DNA of 64,000 bases. Origin: Chloranthus sessilifolius (Eukaryota > Streptophyta > Magnoliopsida > Chloranthales > Chloranthaceae). The notes under the pieces are model-generated. The model saw nothing but the letters and a program-made list of their open reading frames with translations. It made no database searches and was not told the origin of the DNA. Positions 1 to 10,585 of this stretch are shown here, one piece after another; within the stretch, counting starts at the first letter, position 1; each line of letters starts with the position of its first letter. The stretch spans positions 145,717,317 to 145,781,316 of the forward strand of contig CM037584.1 of NCBI GenBank assembly GCA_021018995.1, in the 5' to 3' direction. The position numbers were made by a program, and so were the translations under genes.

Positions 1-1446
1 TAAAGTGCTTAGCTCAGTGCCGCTGTTCTGGTTGACCATTATTTTCTTATTTCTAAGTTGTATATTAGCTCTAAAATACCCTCTAAGGGGACATGATCAA
101 TCCAGAGAAGCATCCTAGTAACGATATATATTCAACGTTCAGAAAAAAAAAGTATTATGAGATTTTTGTAGTTGATGAAAACACCTGTAAGGCTGTTGAT
201 ACGCTCTTCAATTCTTGCTTTCTCTCTTCCCTAAAAATTCATCGGGCGTTTTAAAGAGAGATTAACATGTGATTTTTATAAAGTAGGCTAGAGGGAGAGA
301 ATGTATATTATCTCTGTCCCCTATTTTCCTGGATGAGATAGAGAAAATAAGTATATTTTTCTCACGCTCCACCTCTCCTATTATTTAGGAGAGATACATA
401 GCAATATATAAGTCCTATATTTTCAGGCTTCTATGGAAAGTATCCTAGTCCTAATACATAGTTGACGGAAACAGAGAAAAGATTTTCTTTCTTGATCTCC
501 TCATGAAGGTTCCCTTAATCACATGATCACCATAAGTGATGTGATTGAGGGTTGTAATTCTCTTTCATGTGAGGGTTATTCAACTCTCTTCGTGGTGTCT
601 TTCGAGGCTGCATCAGGCCTGATCATATACATGTAAACAATCCATAGGTAAGACTGCTGAATGTGGATAGGAGACAACAGCTTTAGGCATTGGAGCATTA
701 TACATGTAATTAATTTGATCACACATATGGAGGCTCAAGGTCTAACAGTCGGGATTATCTGACAGATGAGATATTTGAAATGTGCCCAATTCACATGATA
801 GCCTTCACACGGCCTATTTGGATGAATGTCCTACAAAATCAATAGTGCAAAGACAATTTTTTTTTCTATATATAAATTTGGACGCTCAGATCGACCTTGT
901 GTGTGTGCACGTGGCACTCGATCCTTGGATTAGGTGCCACATGGCACCCAACTGGCATGAGTGCAGCCCATTTGGCTGCACCCATATGCACATCACCAGG
1001 CCTCATGTTTTATTAGTAATTGGTGGAATCAGGAATATTCTTGGCTGTGTATCTTGATTTGTATTTGGTGGTTGAGTAAAGATACATTGATATATATAGT
1101 TAGTAATATTTGGGTACCATATAAGTTGTCCATGGTGGTCACCCAATTTATGGTCCGATCAGTCTAAACATGTCACCTCTCTTGTAGGGACTTTCTATTT
1201 CCTTGCTTTTTTGTGTAGTCACTAGTGATCTTTACTGTTTCTTTATACACAAACACGCACAAATATGCATACTTACACACACAAATATGGCTCCAAACAC
1301 ACATTTTGATTTTGTGAAGCGAGTTTTTATAGGGGGCTAACTCCGTTTAGCATAATTGCTTGATTAAATAAAATTTTCAACGTATCCAGACAGGATTTTG
1401 AGCATAACTGGTTCCGATTTTATTTATTTATTTATTTGGAATTTAG
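1..1446. other. Intergenic DNA, no gene recognised
   Basis: AT-rich DNA with short ORFs that resemble nothing I know. It holds only small low-complexity tracts, such as an alternating CA-rich stretch near 1250-1300 and a TTTA run just before 1440. The end of this stretch reads like a plant intron, since a T-rich tract leads to an AG at 1445-1446 just before a recognisable exon. Confidence 0.5.
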
Positions 1447-1616
1447 GTGGACTTATGCAGATCCATCTTGGGCTCGTATTGTGGCACTTGTTCCAGTTGT
1501 AGTGTCATGTGCAGAACCAGGTGATCAAGTTGCAAATCAAATTTTACTAGATTCTGTCAAAGAGTTAGCATTAAGTGTGAAAGCTGTTCTTCAGAGACTT
1601 GGCTTGTGTGGCAAAG
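1447..1616 (+). pseudogene. Single exon of N-acetyl-D-glucosamine kinase-like gene (fragment)
   Basis: The reading frame from the AG acceptor at 1445-1446 to a GT donor at 1617 encodes about 56 residues. They match an internal part of plant N-acetylglucosamine kinases (BadF/BadG sugar-kinase-like ATPase fold): WTYADPSWARIVALVPVVV, then SCAEPGDQVANQILLDS, then ALSVKAVLQRLGLCGK. The family phosphorylates GlcNAc in amino-sugar salvage. The exon has no stop and both splice sites look usable, but I find neither the preceding exons nor the following one (which would carry a VMVGG-type segment) in the next kilobases. I therefore call it an isolated exon, not a working gene. It could still be the edge of a gene whose other exons lie to the left of the window. 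Identification is from memory of the family. Confidence 0.7.
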
Positions 1617-1870
1617 GTGAAGTGACACTGAATTATGAACAGTCAAAATTGCATTTTACTTCAATCATTTGTTACATAGCTAATAGATTTAAGTAACTTA
1701 GACATGGACAAGATGCGTCATGACACCCCCAACAATTTGATATGCGAGCACAACCTTTGTTAATTGATAGAATGAATATAAAATTATTATACAAATGTTA
1801 GTTATGCATACTTAGATAATTATAAAATATATAAAGTAGCGCCTGACTCTCCTGACCATCATTTAAACAT

Positions 1871-2010
1871 GAACATGGTGTTTAAACAATCAATCTTACA
1901 CCATCCGTGTTATAAGATGCGAATGATCCATACCGTCAAAGTCATAGATCATATATTGACGTGAAACAGGCCCATCAATGGTGTTTTATGGAGATTTAAA
2001 CCATTCGATC
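1871..2010 (+). repeat. Interspersed repeat, copy 1 (MITE-like)
   Basis: About 140 bp that reappear in inverted orientation at 8775-8905. Shared blocks include ATGGTGTTTAAA, CATACCGTCAAAGT, ATAGATCATA and GGTGTTTTATGGAGATTT. No coding potential. Two diverged copies 7 kb apart on opposite strands point to a short non-autonomous element; I could not define its termini. Confidence 0.55.
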
Positions 2011-2712
2011 TGTGGCCTTTGATGTCAACCGTTGTTTTTAATGGCTGATATTAAAACTCATCAATCGAATGATTCACATCACTTACAGGCATATTTCATT
2101 TGGCTAAGAGATGTTTCAATGATAGATTGTGAGTTGGACAATTTAGATTGATCACAAATGTTCACCATGTGGCTTGAAAGGAAGCCTTGAAGAAATCTAT
2201 AAACAAGTATAAAAGTCAATAAAAAAACTTAAGAGCAAACACAATTTCTATCTCAAAATAATACTGAAATGTCAATACATTTCAAAAATTGATATTGCTA
2301 TTACTATTGGAATAGCCCTGCTGGGAAACTGATATTGTATGGCTGACCATTTATTTTCAGGGTGGCTTTGAGATGATGCTTAAAAAATTGAGAGTGAAGA
2401 GTAAGGTTTTAGTTACTGGAAACTAGTTGAATTTTTTAAAAACCAAAACAAGAATTGAACTGCTTAATCATTTTCTTATAGGCAATGCGTCACATTAGAT
2501 AAATAGCCCTTGAGACGAGTGGTGAGGTGGTGTATGGCTTGGGCAGACAGCCTGCTGTTCTGCGTAAGCAAGTAATCTATGCAATTCTTTTTCTGTCAAG
2601 ACCTTTTCTTTTTGTGTATGACATTTATATGAGATTTTTAGTTTTTGGTTCTTGGGGTTCTGTTTTCAAGTTTTGAAACAGAACCTAGCACCTGATGCCA
2701 GAAAAGCTGCAG

Positions 2713-2899
2713 GTAGGAGTAATCACACCACAAAATTTGTTAGCATTGCTGCCAAACATTCACGAATGTCTTGAGAGTAGCGATTGGGCTACCTGTAAGG
2801 CAACTGCTGATACTCTTTGTGCATTGGCATCTCATTCAAGTGATTGTTGATGGGACTGCTTCAACAATATCTGCACTCGAGGCTTGACGCTTCGATAAG
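2713..2899 (+). pseudogene. Decayed exon of a TORTIFOLIA1-like microtubule-associated protein
   Basis: After a TGCAG acceptor, the frame reads VGVITPQNLLALLPNIHECL, then ESSDWATCKATADTLCALASHSS. A frame change follows, then IVDGTASTISALEA, a TGA stop, and RFDK to a GT donor at 2900. This order matches a HEAT-repeat segment of plant TORTIFOLIA1-like proteins, which bind cortical microtubules and affect twisting growth. About five bases are missing between the SHSS and IVDG blocks, and a Cys codon of the family's EAC-RFDK motif has become TGA. The piece cannot encode the protein. Its neighbours, a sugar-kinase exon and an RRM remnant on the same strand, are unrelated, so it looks like a captured or relocated exon. 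The family call is from recognition without a search. Confidence 0.65.
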
Positions 2900-3471
2900 G
2901 TACCTTTCTGATTCAGTACTTGGCTATTGTGCTTATTTCTTTACTTGGCTGTGTTGATGCTAATATATCAGACTTTCTGGAATTGTCAGAAGGTCAAAAT
3001 GTAGGTGGACCTTCTGGAATTTCCAAGTTAGAGGCCAACATGTTGGTGGAACTCAACCCAAAAATTATGCTTATCAGAACTTTGTAGCCCCCTGACCAAC
3101 ACAATTTTTTGTGCCTCAATGTGGACCATTGTCCCTAGGCTTTTTGGTCGTACATTTGAGGGCTTTTGTAGGCTCTTGATCAGAAAATAGAAATTGTTCG
3201 ATGGAACAATCTTTTGTTGGATTTAATCTAAACTATGGCCACACGTATCACATGAGACATACACAGAGTTTAAAGAGCATTAAAATCTGTGAATGCAGTA
3301 TCAACTCAACAGATTTCTCCTTATGAGTTTGCCCTTGTAAATGATAGAGGTCTTATCTTTTTGGTGATAATAATTATTATATGCAAGTGGTTGGTGATCG
3401 AAAATGATGTTAAGAACTTTCTTGGTACACGCAATGTCATTTTGAATGTCTTTTTATTTTTTTCTTTCCTT

Positions 3472-3565
3472 TTTTTCCGATAGGTAAGCTGGGATTGAGC
3501 TTGCCCCTCAAGCAGGATGCAGTAATGTCAACCCTTAATTGGTATGAAGACCCTTCTCTCGTTAT
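3472..3565 (-). repeat. SINE-like repeat, minus strand
   Basis: Read on the minus strand, the element ends in GCTTACCTATCGG followed by an A-rich run (plus-strand T-run at 3463-3478). The same tail type (TTATCG plus A-run) closes the copies at 5361 and 8555. The inner part is diverged and the tRNA-like A box is not clear in this copy. Confidence 0.45.
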
Positions 3566-3662
3566 CATGTAACCCACAGTGTTTCGGGCTTTGACAGCAA
3601 AAAACCCCATACTACATTCTCTTATCACCAAGCTTTAAGAGTGAAATTACCAAATTTTTCAG

Positions 3663-3977
3663 CGAGATTAATGTATGACATATTCTAGGAGGTCAAGAGG
3701 GTTTGAGTTTGTATATCTTTCCAAAGAGGGCGATGCTAGATGTGCCAAAGATGCCATGAATGGGAAGGTATAGTTCATCTTAGGAGAATTTTCATACAAA
3801 ATTAAATCAGCAAATGGGAAAAACAACTTATGTTTCTTAGGCTTTTGGTTTCTTTTGCAGGCATTGTTAGGTTGACCAATGAGGATTAGTTATGCTCTTG
3901 AAAAGGTTCGTGGTGGACCTGTGGGAATCCCTCCTCTTTCCACTGTTGAAAGTGAGGCCACAAGTCGAAAACGTTGA
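3663..3977 (+). pseudogene. Decayed RRM (RNA-binding) gene remnant, two exons with intron
   Basis: Two exon-like blocks are separated by a 93-bp intron with GT (3768) and CAG (3858-3860) borders. The first encodes SRRSRGFEFVYLSKEGDAR, then CAKDAMNGK. This carries the RNP1 octamer of an RNA-recognition motif (RGFEFVYL) and the following helix. The second continues ALLG, stop, PMRISYALEKVRGGP and ends at TGA 3975-3977. Beta-strand 4 of the RRM is recognisable (RISYALEK). In-frame TAA (3669) and TGA (3873) break the frame; the latter fits a CGA-to-TGA change. Plant organelle-type or glycine-rich RRM proteins have this form, but I cannot choose a member. The intron shows that a genomic copy, not an mRNA copy, was moved or left behind. 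Confidence 0.65.
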
Positions 3978-4810
3978 ACTCTTCCTTCGTAAGAATCTTC
4001 ATTCTTTCAACAAAAAAAAAAAAAAATTCTTCATATTATATAAAAGGGTGTTGAAGTCTGAGCACTGTCATCCTGAATTGGATCATAAGGTACTTCAAGC
4101 ACCCTAAAATCCTAGCTATGATAGTAGCTTAAAATGTATAACCATCTAATTTCAACCAACTTCTTAACAAACACCAATTGCTTTTATATTGTATCATCTA
4201 CAGGAGCTTGGGCCAAATTGAAAGTCATATAATATGGTTAGTTTTGAGAATCATGCTTGTTGGGATGTAGTAGAAATGAAGGAAACTCGGATTGTGCATT
4301 GTGATATGGTTCTAGAGTGGAAGCAAGTAGAAACTGAAAAGTGCATCCATGTACTTTTGATTTAAGGGGTAAGGAGTTAAATGAATTCTCTGTAATTTCA
4401 CAGATCTTGTGTGCCTCACCGGAATGCCTGTCAGATGGGTTTTGGTATGAAAATGGGATTAGGGTTTACTATAAAGTTTATTTTATTTTATTAAATAGAA
4501 TTAATATAAAAATTTACTCCACGATCAGCATAGGATTCTCAAGATTTATTATAAAGTTTCACAGACCTTGAGTTGTCATTAGATACTTTATTCAAGCGCT
4601 GATGCTCTTGGTACTTGGGTCACTTTATGAGATGTATGCCATGTGGAACCATCATGTGTTCCATGTGATTTGACCCCCAGGTTCTCAAGATTTATTTTGT
4701 AAAAGATGAAACAAAAAATGATCTCCATCGTTCGAGTCCATAAAGTCAAACACCATCCAAAATGGAACCATCATGTGTTCCGTGTGATTTGACGCCCATG
4801 ATCTCAAAAA
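3978..4810. repeat. Non-coding DNA with a short direct duplication
   Basis: No gene is seen. A block of about 50 bp (GGAACCATCATGTGTTCC, GTGATTTGAC, TCTCAA) occurs at about 4648-4695 and again at about 4762-4808 in the same orientation. A poly-A run lies near 4008-4026. Confidence 0.55.
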
Positions 4811-4811
4811 T

Positions 4812-4915
4812 CATTTTTTTTAGGTAAGCTGAGATGAAACCTGGAACCTAGAGGTTGTAATATTGTCAACACCTTCCATTGGGCTATAGGCCCAATCCCT
4901 TGCATTAGTGTCCAA
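4812..4915 (-). repeat. tRNA-derived SINE, minus strand
   Basis: On the minus strand the sequence runs GGGCCTATAGCCCAATGG, AAGGTG, AACCTCTAGGTTCC, then CAGCTTACC and an A-run. TAGCCCAATGGAAGG resembles an RNA polymerase III A box, and GGTTCCAGGTTTC lies where a B box is expected. Head, B-box region and tail resemble the copies at 3472 and 5361, so this is one family. Confidence 0.55.
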
Positions 4916-5056
4916 CTGGTTTTCAAAGAAAAGGAGGCAACCATGTACTGATCCCCTTATTTGTTTGTTTCTCTTTGAACCAAGTTCACAGTAATCGTCT
5001 GATACAAGGTGTTGTCGGTATCCTTCCTTATGACAGAAGGAGATACTTTGGGGCCA

Positions 5057-5290
5057 TGGTCTAGTTTTCAGTCTATAGGGTGTTGGGCTTAGTTATAGGA
5101 AGGGGCATGAAGCATGTTGTAGGTTGGGGGCGAGAGCGTCCTAAAAAGGTTTAAATTACACCATTTTATGGCTGTGGTCTAGTTTTCAGTCTATAGGGTG
5201 TTGGGCTTAGTTATAGGAAGGGGCATGAAGCGTGTTGTAGGTTGGGGGTGAGAGAGTCCTAAAAAGGGTTAAATTACACCATTTTATGGC
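5057..5290 (+). repeat. Tandem duplication, two units of 118 bp
   Basis: The unit starting TGGTCTAGTTTTCAGTC at 5057 is repeated from 5175 to about 5290 with only a few changes. There is no coding content. High similarity suggests a fairly recent local duplication next to a SINE. Confidence 0.85.
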
Positions 5291-5360
5291 AAAAAGTAGG
5301 AGCGGCAATGAGATTCCGAAGCAGAGAGGTACACTAAGTAAACGATTCCCCCTTCTACTA

Positions 5361-5456
5361 GGGGGTGGTCCTATGGCTCAACTAGAAGGTTCACGATATT
5401 GCAACCATGAGGTCTCTGGTTCAATAAATATAAGCTTATCGAAAAAAAAAAAAAAG
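5361..5456 (+). repeat. tRNA-derived SINE with poly-A tail
   Basis: GGTGGTCCTATGGCTCAACT at the head carries an A-box-like TGGCTCAACTAGAAGG. CTGGTTCAATAA about 45 bp downstream fits a B box. The element ends TAAGCTTATCG and a run of A at 5442-5454. Such elements are copied by RNA polymerase III and mobilised by LINE machinery. Confidence 0.65.
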
Positions 5457-5635
5457 AGAGAGAAGAGAGTTCTCTTATAGTATAAAAAAGGTTGGCATAT
5501 ATATAGCTTTATACTCCAATGGCTACCCTCTTGGATCCTCTATGACCCAAAAATTTCACAAACTCAGTGATCCTAACCATCTTAGTAATCAAATACCTTC
5601 TAATCAGTCCAATTTTTTTTATATGGCTCATCCCA

Positions 5636-6041
5636 GAGGTGACCCATTTTTTATTTTTTGATGGGAAGTATGGGAATCAAAACCCATCTAAGAGGTTGAT
5701 TAGCGAAGTTGCCAGAGATTTGAGGACCTGGGCCAACGTGTGGGTCCCCTGGGGGAATTCAAGACTGATTCAGTTGGGAATCTGCTCTTTTGGTGAGTTC
5801 GACTGGGGCTGCTGGCTGATGGATTTCTCTCTAAGGGCCTCGGTTTGGTACCGGTCGGCCTCAGCGGTGTTGAAAATTTAATCAGATCGATAAAAAAAAA
5901 AGGACAAAAAAAAAAAAAAAAAACCATCCAAGTGGTGACCCATCTTTTTCTTTTTTGATGGAAAGTATGGGAATTGAAACAAGTGACCCATCTTTTCATT
6001 TTTGATGGCGAGTATGGGAATTGAAACCCATCTCAGAGGTG
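5636..6041 (+). repeat. Three copies of a ~60-bp motif around a short insert
   Basis: GTGACCCAT, a T-rich tract, TTTTTGATGG, AGTATGGGAAT and AACCCATCT recur at about 5636-5697, 5931-5975 and 5980-6041. The stretch between copies 1 and 2 ends in an A-rich tail (5890-5920), which looks like a short retro-inserted sequence. Function unknown. Confidence 0.5.
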
Positions 6042-8190
6042 GAGGCATTAATTGGATCGACGGTTTCGATCGATGCCCACATGCACGAATTCCGTGGGCT
6101 TGTTTCCAAGAATTCCAACCTTTTCAAGAATCCCATAGCAACTTTTTCTGAAGACTGTATATATAAACAGGCCTTTTTTATAGTTCTCAACAAGGAGAGT
6201 TTGGTATATATGGAGAAGTGATTTTTGGTGCAACAGGAGCTACTGCTACTTCACTTAAGGTTGGAGGATAATATGGAGCTACTTTTCCACAGCTCAGATT
6301 AAAGTAAAGTGGTCATACTAGTGGGTGCTCTGCCGAGAATACAGTCCCTTGTACTATCTGCTATCAGCGGGTAGTCTTTTTTGCAATGTTTCACATGGTG
6401 CCTGGTGGTCAGTTGAAATTCTATACATTAAGCAATAGTCGCACCTTTCATCAAGAACAACCCAACTTATGGGAGATGTTTTGTAGATTGATTATTGTGA
6501 AAAAATTGATTTAGTCTTTCATCTAGCGATTACACAAACGTTGTGTAGGCAAGTGGATCAACTAAAACGAGAATTACTGATCTTCCATCAAGAACAACTT
6601 AGAGATGTTATGTAGAATGTTTATTATGAGAAACTTGATTTTGTCTTTCATCTAGCAATTGTCCTCCAAAGAAGTTAATTTTGGCATTTTACCAGAGTTC
6701 CCATATGTTTCTATTTGTGGACTGTAAGTTTTAGCTTGCCTCTTGGTAAATGTCCTCTCTGCAATGTCAATTATTTATTAATGCATATCCTGGTTTACTT
6801 GGTTGTTCTGATTGCCTGCTATCTATTATTGGATATCATACACTGATAACAAAAGATAGTTTTAGTGATTTTGTGTATACAATATTATTAATTTACTCAT
6901 ACAAGTAATGTTGCATATTGGAGTGTAACTACTAATACTGTTTTTCATGCCCATTACTGTAGAAGAAGTACTTGCTGCAACTGATTCAAAAAAGGTTGAG
7001 ATTCTTCAAAGGTATCAACTACCTTTGACCTATTTTTGTTTGTTGTCTTTTGCATTGGTTGGAGCCAGAAAGTTGTATCTGTTCTTGCTACCACATAGTT
7101 GTTGAACCTTTTACGTTTGCCATCAAACTACATTTATTATGGATGAATTTCTAGATATGTACCTTCCTTTTTTTTGTCTTGTGGCTGAGAAATTGTGCTA
7201 GGGACTCCTTGTCGCTATGGTCGCTTTTACCGCTTCCTAATCTGGAGAATCGATGTCGATGTTTATGACCGAATAACAGGTATTGTGAGACCCCAAGAGT
7301 ATTCCCAGCAACATTTAAGAACTCAGTTGAATCGACTAGGTTTAGGTCCAAACTGAAACTGAGTCAACTTGATATAAGTCTCAGCTAAGTTCTTGTTTGT
7401 AGGGGCACAACTTGGACCAGTTGAAACCGAGTTTACTCGGTTTTGGACTGGGGCAAGTCCTTGGCTAAACCTGATATTTAAATACTTGATTCCCAGCAAT
7501 CTTTGGTTGGTAGATCAGATCACCTGTGATTATGCATGGTATTTTATTTTTGTGTTCAAGCCTGTTTAACCTTTTCTCTTCAGTTAAACATTACATGAAT
7601 TCTTTTGATTTCAGGCGACACAGCCTGAAATAAAAAAAATTTGGCTGTGTTTGGGAGTATTATCAGTTTAATTGCTTAATATCATCAATATCTCAATTTA
7701 ATTATTTAATATCATAAATATTTAATTACGTTCTCTTTTTTATTCAGGCGAAGCTTTTCAATTTGAAGCTCACCTCAAACGGATCACTAGGGGACGGGGA
7801 TACTTGGCAAGAGAGGCGAAGCACATTTTTTTTTTTTTAAATTATGAAAATAGGTCATAGGGTCCTTAGATTGTTAACTCTCTTTCTTTTCTTCTTTTTT
7901 TTTGTTTGAATAAAAGGATTGAGCATGTAAAGTTTAAAATATTTGGTTGATTTGAAAGGTTGGATCATAGGTTGAGATACAATATTTTGTTTGAATAAAA
8001 GAATTGGGCATCTATTTTATTTATTAATGGCATTGAATGATTTACATTTGAGTTGAATGGATGCGTTTAAATATGAGATTAATAATTTTTTTTAAAACAT
8101 TTAAAAAAGCATAAAAAAAATTGCATTAAAAAAAGCATAAAAAAATATTATTTTAAAAAAATTTGCATAAAAAATTGTCGACGAAATTTT
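6042..8190. other. Intergenic DNA, no gene recognised
   Basis: About 2.1 kb of AT-rich DNA with no convincing ORF, repeat or RNA gene. Several T-rich tracts followed by AG look like introns, and a possible 50-bp exon-like piece near 6963-7010 is discussed among the rejected items. Confidence 0.4.
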
Positions 8191-8200
8191 TTTTTAAAAA

Positions 8201-8296
8201 TATATATATATATATATATTAAAATTTACATAAAAAAACCACTGTCAAAGACAGTGGTTTTTTGAAAAAATCACTGTTTAAGGCAGTGATTTTTTT
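8201..8296. repeat. AT microsatellite followed by two adjacent hairpins
   Basis: A short (AT)n run (about 8201-8219) is followed by two inverted repeats. The first has 14-base arms at 8233-8246 and 8250-8263 with an AAA loop (arm core ACCACTGTC). The second has 12-base arms at 8265-8276 and 8284-8295 with a 7-base loop (arm core TCACTG). Both sit just before a CACTA-like MITE and may be part of an older related element. Confidence 0.7.
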
Positions 8297-8319
8297 GGCT
8301 TTTTCACGTAGTGTCCTAT

Positions 8320-8554
8320 CACTACAAAAATTAAGACTATTACCGGCAGCCAAAAACTGACACTAATACCCTTACTGCTATAGTCTTAATAGCCTTTAAT
8401 AGTTTTTTTGTTAATAGTGGCAATTTTTTTATGCAAAAAACTGTCGCTAATAGTCTCATTTTTTGTAGTATGCATTTTTTGGTAGCGACAGGACTAATAG
8501 CAGCAGTTTTTTGTTAAAAAAATTATCGCTAATAATCTTTTATTTTTTGTAGTG
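8320..8554 (+). mobile_element. CACTA-like MITE, copy 1
   Basis: Starts CACTACAAAAATTAAGAC and ends TCTTTTATTTTTTGTAGTG, terminal inverted repeats typical of small non-autonomous CACTA elements. Inside are several alternating GCTAATAG/CTATTA and AAAAACTG/CAGTTTTT blocks. The flanks (TAT left, ACT right) do not give a clean 3-bp duplication here, so the boundary or the history is uncertain. The same family recurs at 10385 and 10872 with clean duplications. Confidence 0.65.
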
Positions 8555-8718
8555 ACTATGCCTCAAGAAGCGGAGATTGTGAGTTTGAATCCCACCCCTT
8601 GTCTACTCAAGGATTTATCCCCACTCGCTGGTACGTGTGACGTGCGGGTGTTGTGTGTACCCGCGGACTTAGTCTGGCTCTCTATAAGGCCAAATATCCC
8701 ATTATCGAAAAAAAATCA
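8555..8718 (+). repeat. SINE-like repeat
   Basis: The head contains ACTATGCCTCAAGAAGCGG and a B-box-like GAGTTTGAATCCCACC. The body is GC-rich with a CGCGGACT-type segment. The tail ends CCCATTATCG plus an A-run at 8707-8714, the same type as the SINE at 5361. It adjoins the MITE end directly. Confidence 0.5.
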
Positions 8719-8774
8719 AAACCTATTAAACAATAAGAACAACAACTAAAATAGTGTAGTGGCCATATAAGATA

Positions 8775-8905
8775 TGATTCAAATCTCCTTAAAACACCAT
8801 TTTCAGACGCATTGCCCTTCAATGTATGATCTATCACTTTGACCGTATGAATTACTCATAATCTTAAGCCATTAATAATATATGCTCATTTAAACACCAT
8901 TTTAG
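8775..8905 (-). repeat. Interspersed repeat, copy 2 (inverted relative to 1871-2010)
   Basis: Reverse complement shares with the first copy the blocks ATGGTGTTTAAA, ATACGGTCAAAGT, ATAGATCATA and GGTGTTTTAAGGAGATTT. Non-coding and diverged. Confidence 0.55.
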
Positions 8906-9429
8906 TATTTAAGTGACGGTCAAGAGATTTGGGTCCTATGTTTAATTTGATGTGCAGATGATTTTTTCTCGTGAATAATCATGATTTTATAAAATATAAA
9001 ATTAAAAAAAAAAGGAAGAAGAAGAGGAGACCTCCATCCATCCATAATGACCTCCAAGTCCAATATGTGAAGCCAATCAAAAACAATTTAAGGTAATGGT
9101 CTCTTAGCAACTAAAAGGACTGAAAATTACTAGTTTTGAGGAGTTAGTCAACAATGGGGATCCACCTATCATTGTTGGACACATCGGTTCACACGTTTGT
9201 GACTGTATGACGTGCACGAACTTCCAAGTCCGTACACGTCACACAGTCACACAAATGTGTAGGCTGCATTACGGTTCATGATGGGTGGACACTCATTAGA
9301 GACTAACTCTTCGAGAAGAATCATGGGGACCTTACAAATCATGCAGAATGAAAGAACCACAACACTTAGTAGGCTAGTAGTCTCTTTCCCTCATTAGAGA
9401 TAAATTATTATTTTTTTTTTGTAGTTTGT

Positions 9430-9480
9430 TGGGCTGAGGCCTGTAGCTCAATTGGAAGGTAGAATAGGTTCAAGTATATC
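9430..9480 (+). repeat. SINE 5' fragment
   Basis: GGCCTGTAGCTCAATTGGAAGG resembles the tRNA-type A box of the SINEs nearby, and AGGTTCAAG follows at about the B-box distance. No tail is visible, so this is a fragment. Confidence 0.4.
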
Positions 9481-9599
9481 CAGACTTCCACGTGTGGCCG
9501 CAAATAATCGTATGGAGTAATATTATAATTTATAAAAAAAATTGATATTTCTTTTTTCCTTTGAAAATGTTTAAAATGCATGCATAACATATAGGCATA

Positions 9600-10010
9600 C
9601 TATTTTAGTTGTTATTCCTAATCCATGCACCAAAGTATAGGTGATACCATGTATGCACGGTATCTAACTTCTTACCAATATATATATCATTGGACCGATA
9701 TGTATTGGTTGATACCAACGGATGTGTCGATATTCATATAGGGTCAGTGATATTGAAATTATTTTTCTTTTACAAAAAAAAGGAATTTAAGAATAAAATA
9801 AATGATTGGATCAGTCCGATATAATATTGGCTGATGCCGACAGTATATACTGGTATCACCGATTCCGATACAAATATCGATACCATACCAATACCTGCAT
9901 CAGGATGGTAGTGACATCGGCTTCCAGTGATACCTGATATATATTGGTACCGGCGAGTTCTAATACCTTCCGTGACACACGGATCAAACCATAAGTGACA
10001 CCCATGCACC
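9600..10010. repeat. Degenerate GATACC / ATATTGG dispersed-motif region
   Basis: Short words such as GATACC, CGATAC, TATTGG and their complements recur many times without a fixed period. The region includes several near-palindromic junctions (for example TATCGATA). No coding potential. It looks like an old degenerate simple-sequence array or LTR remnant. Confidence 0.45.
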
Positions 10011-10384
10011 ATACAAGTACAAGTATCGTATCATTTTTCACATTCACGTATCTAGTAGAAATCAAGATAAGTAGGATGATTATGTTGGTGGAAAAATTCA
10101 CTACACTGCAGAAAGAAAAAGCAAATGCAATCAGAGCTTAAAGCTCATGAAGTCCATATTAAGTCCATGAAGGCCACTGCCGTAAATGTTGGCAAACCAC
10201 CATAGACGAAGAGGATTACAACCATCTGTCAAAACCCCACGACCAAAGTTCAGCCATCAATAGAAACCGGCAGACTTGGCCATCAAAATAATGCAACCCC
10301 AAAAAGATCATATTGCAGCTAGCTATCAGAAGCTTGCGACCAAACTTAACTAGCCCCATGAACCCAGCAGCCAGACTTCATTAA

Positions 10385-10506
10385 CACTATAAAAATAAGG
10401 TGTTTTAGTGGCACTTGCTGTTAAGGCAATTTTTTGTAGTGACAAGACTAATAGCAACAGTTTTTTGTTAAAAAAATTGCCACTAATAATCTTATTTTTT
10501 GTAGTG
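10385..10506 (+). mobile_element. CACTA-like MITE, copy 2, with TAA target duplication
   Basis: Begins CACTATAAAAATAAGG and ends CTTATTTTTTGTAGTG, 122 bp. It is flanked by TAA on both sides (10382-10384 and 10507-10509). The 3-bp duplication and the CACTA-type ends fit a non-autonomous CACTA element. The interior carries the family's AGTTTTTTG and GCCACTAATAAT blocks. Confidence 0.75.
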
Positions 10507-10585
10507 TAATCACTAGTAACTGCTCACATTCGGACATAGAAGTCATATATTTGTGTTTGAACTTAAATTTTATGCAACATTTTCC

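Noticed and set aside
782-1167. ORFs of 91 and 68 residues near the left end
   Set aside because: No domain, codon bias or conserved motif; overlapping in different frames.
5365-5420. Functional tRNA gene
   Set aside because: A and B box words are present but no cloverleaf acceptor stem pairs, and a poly-A tail follows; it is a SINE.
6963-7010. Exon-like 50 bp between a TAG and a GTATC (frame EEVLAATDSKKVEILQR)
   Set aside because: Short, no family recognised, no adjoining exon found; splice-like borders are frequent by chance in AT-rich DNA.
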